A DNA stretch of 64,000 bases from Erythrocercus mccallii (lineage: Eukaryota > Chordata > Aves > Passeriformes > Dicruridae), in assembly GCA_013397435.1 (NCBI GenBank), contig VZRG01000274.1, positions 573,737 through 637,736 on the forward strand. The letters are read 5' to 3'. Made by a program: the position numbers and the translations under genes. Positions 61,861 through 64,000 of this stretch are shown here, in pieces. The notes under the pieces were generated by a model that saw only the letters and a program-made list of their open reading frames with translations, searched no databases and had not been told where the DNA came from. Each line of letters starts with the position of its first letter. The first letter of the stretch is position 1.

Positions 61861-64000
61861 CACAAAGTAGGACGGCGAGTTTGGTTCTTGCTACATCTAC
61901 TTGCTGAAAAAGAAATTTATAAAGGATCCTTCAGCAGTAAAGAAAGGGGAAAAAGGGAGATATAAGGAGATAAATAGGGCTGGTGTGCTGGTAATATTTT
62001 ACAGGAGATTGGGAACAAGAGACTGAGAGAAAAATTGAGAGAAGTGTGAGCTGAAGGCAGAGCTTGAGATGCAAACTGAGGGTCTATCTGTCTCAGTGCT
62101 GGGCACATGGGAGTTGGTTCAAGTGGAGCCAGCCTGATAGAGGAGGAGACCATGTTTGTGCAGAACAGAGGAAGCTGATAGCAGGAAATTATTTGTTGAG
62201 GAGCTCATCAGACAATTCTATGTTTCTATGTAGCACCAAATACTTAAAGTCACATTGCTGATTTTCCATGTTTCTCCCTTAAAAGGCTTCAATCCAGACA
62301 AAGGGAATTTGGAAAAGGAAGCGCAGGTCAAGATACTCAATACTGTTATTTTTGTTATTTGAAATAGAGTGTAACAATATCAAAGGACCATTTTCCTGTT
62401 TTCTGAGGAGGACTATCAAGACTGAGAGGAACTCACGGAGTTTTCAGAAATGTAAACCCCTATTTCTGAGACAAATACAAACACTCACTGTTTTTTTTAA
62501 TATATATTTACATTTCTGTATATTTATTGTTTTCCATGTAAAAAATGTTCTGATGGAAAAATAGCATTGGTTGGGCTATTAGCAATCCAAGAACTCTCAT
62601 TCCAGAAGTATAAAGGAGCCTTTTGAGGAGTGTGGTAAGAGGAAGGAGCCTCATTGAAATGGCAAGACAAGGCAAATCAGACCTTCCCACCCATCTAGAT
62701 GTGCTATTTAGGTCATGAGTAAAATGGTAACAAAAGAAGCCAACAACTGAAACTATCCATATCTCAAGCACCTTTTTTTGGTTAGAAACAAGCACTTTTT
62801 TTTGTTTATGCGGCAAATTAAAGCAGTACAAAGCCTTTAATTCAAATTAAAGAAGTACAGAATTTAATTTAGGATATTGAACTTGATGAAGAAGAGTTCT
62901 TACCCCCAAATGGTAATAGATGTGGAAACATCCTACTTAGTCTTGTCTGCAGGTCAAATACGCTTTTTATTTGGTGGAAAATGGAAAACTGGAGGTGAAA
63001 AATACTAGTGTGGATTTATGGTATACATACAAGACAAACAAATGGGTTTTTTATTTTATTAAGTATTCAGAAATAACTGCTTCTGTCCCATATTTGCATT
63101 TTCAAACTAGCAGTGATGAAAATAGAGGAAAATTTTTCACATAAATGAAGGAATAGAAAACTAACCAACTTTGAATTTTTTTACTTAATTTTTGCACCTG
63201 ATTTTTTGCTTTTTAGACAGAAAAGTACCATTCAGTAATTTGTAAAGCTGCATTTTCTTTCCATATGAGTAATTACTAGTAATTAAAACAAATTATGTCT
63301 TGGTACCCAGTAGAAAAAAAATAGATCATAAAATTCAAAGGACATTCCCCAGGTATTTGGCAGGAGAAAACCATTCTTGTGCATTTAAAGACTCTTTGTA
63401 AGAATATTGTTCAGATGCAAAGTAAAGAAAATGCATTTGAATAAACAGATCACATCTAATGAAAACGTTACATAAATTCTCTAGGAATTTGGACAGAAAT
63501 CTGGGAAATTTTGGGATCATTCCTACTCTCTCAAAACCAACCTTTAGTCAATCATATGCCCATTTCTGCTCTAAAATAATTTGCTTACTGAAGCTAGCTC
63601 TAGGAGCTTTTGGATCAAATCTGTTATTTACACAATACCAATATAAAACGGGTATAAAATAAATTGTTGGACAACACCTACAAATGAAAGCACTGGAAAA
63701 CAATGTTACTCATATCCCTGATTTGGAATTATTTACATGAGTAGATGATTTCCACAAAGAGATAGAGAAAGTGAACAGAAGGAGAGACTACTATCAGAAA
63801 GACTTCTGATAAAATACATTTTCAACTGTAATCATCTCTAAGCCACAGACTGTGTGGACAGATTAAAGTGGACCAAGTCTTTCCTTTCTATTTTTTTCAA
63901 TTGAGGAAAACCTTTATTTAACCATGCACAGATTATCTACATACTAGCACAGAGTCACACATACAAATACTACTGGCATGCAAAGGTGCCAAATTTAGAA
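61861..64000. other. Non-coding stretch, no gene recognised
   Basis: AT-rich unique sequence to the end of the window, with a purine-rich stretch around 61,918-62,045. No gene or mobile element is recognised. Confidence 0.6.

Overview
This window looks like non-coding DNA from a bird nuclear genome, either a gene desert or a very long intron. The base composition is AT-rich (roughly two thirds A+T by eye). No convincing protein-coding exon, tRNA, rRNA or CRISPR array is visible. Open reading frames are short (none above 145 codons), many begin only at non-ATG codons, and those overlapping repeats are explained by the repeats. The assignment to birds rests on the mobile elements. CR1 non-LTR retrotransposon fragments of several subfamilies are present, some ending in the CR1 3' signature (ATTCTGTG/ATTCTATG-type octamers and a 'ggtcccttccaac' core). 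There are also two LTRs of the avian ERVL-like type, with a 'TGTATTGGGTTTGT' start and a '...GAGTGATAGAGTGGCTTTGGTGG' end. A passerine or other neognath is plausible, but the species cannot be fixed from this sequence.

Layout. Positions 1-6.6 kb are unique AT-rich DNA with a possible conserved element near 100-300 and a TTAATTAA-rich near-palindrome at 4.38 kb. A 3'-end CR1 fragment lies at 6.63 kb and a degenerate 55-bp tandem repeat at 7.57-7.78 kb. Positions 7.8-20.5 kb hold a poly-T/(GGTTT) tract at 12.86 kb and the most distinctive structure of the window: two 127-bp arms, identical by eye and in inverted orientation, at 16,898-17,024 and 18,339-18,465. An old CR1 copy that keeps a recognisable reverse-transcriptase DD box lies at 20.58-21.14 kb. 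A younger-looking CR1 (3' end plus ORF2 C-terminus, minus strand) lies at 24.27-24.78 kb. A near-complete ERV LTR in minus orientation occupies 28.02-29.08 kb. CR1 pieces follow at 32.05, 32.70, 33.89 and 36.44 kb, the last carrying reverse-transcriptase motif A.

Positions 36.7-46.9 kb are mostly featureless. A CR1 tail followed by A21 lies at 46.95-47.2 kb, a 144-bp ATATC pentanucleotide satellite at 47.73 kb and an AT microsatellite at 48.9 kb. A 5'-truncated ERV LTR in plus orientation lies at 49.74-50.42 kb, facing the opposite way to the first. A CR1 3' end lies at 54.25 kb. The last 10 kb contain a purine-rich open stretch followed by AATAAA (58.78-59.12 kb) and a GC-richer stretch at 61.2-61.85 kb that could be a conserved non-coding element.

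There are no genes here that work together. The content is decayed retroelements, simple repeats and unannotated unique sequence. I did not find an undescribed multi-gene system. The best lead is the perfect 127-bp inverted duplication, which has the structure expected of a recent small inversion with duplicated breakpoints, or of an assembly artefact.
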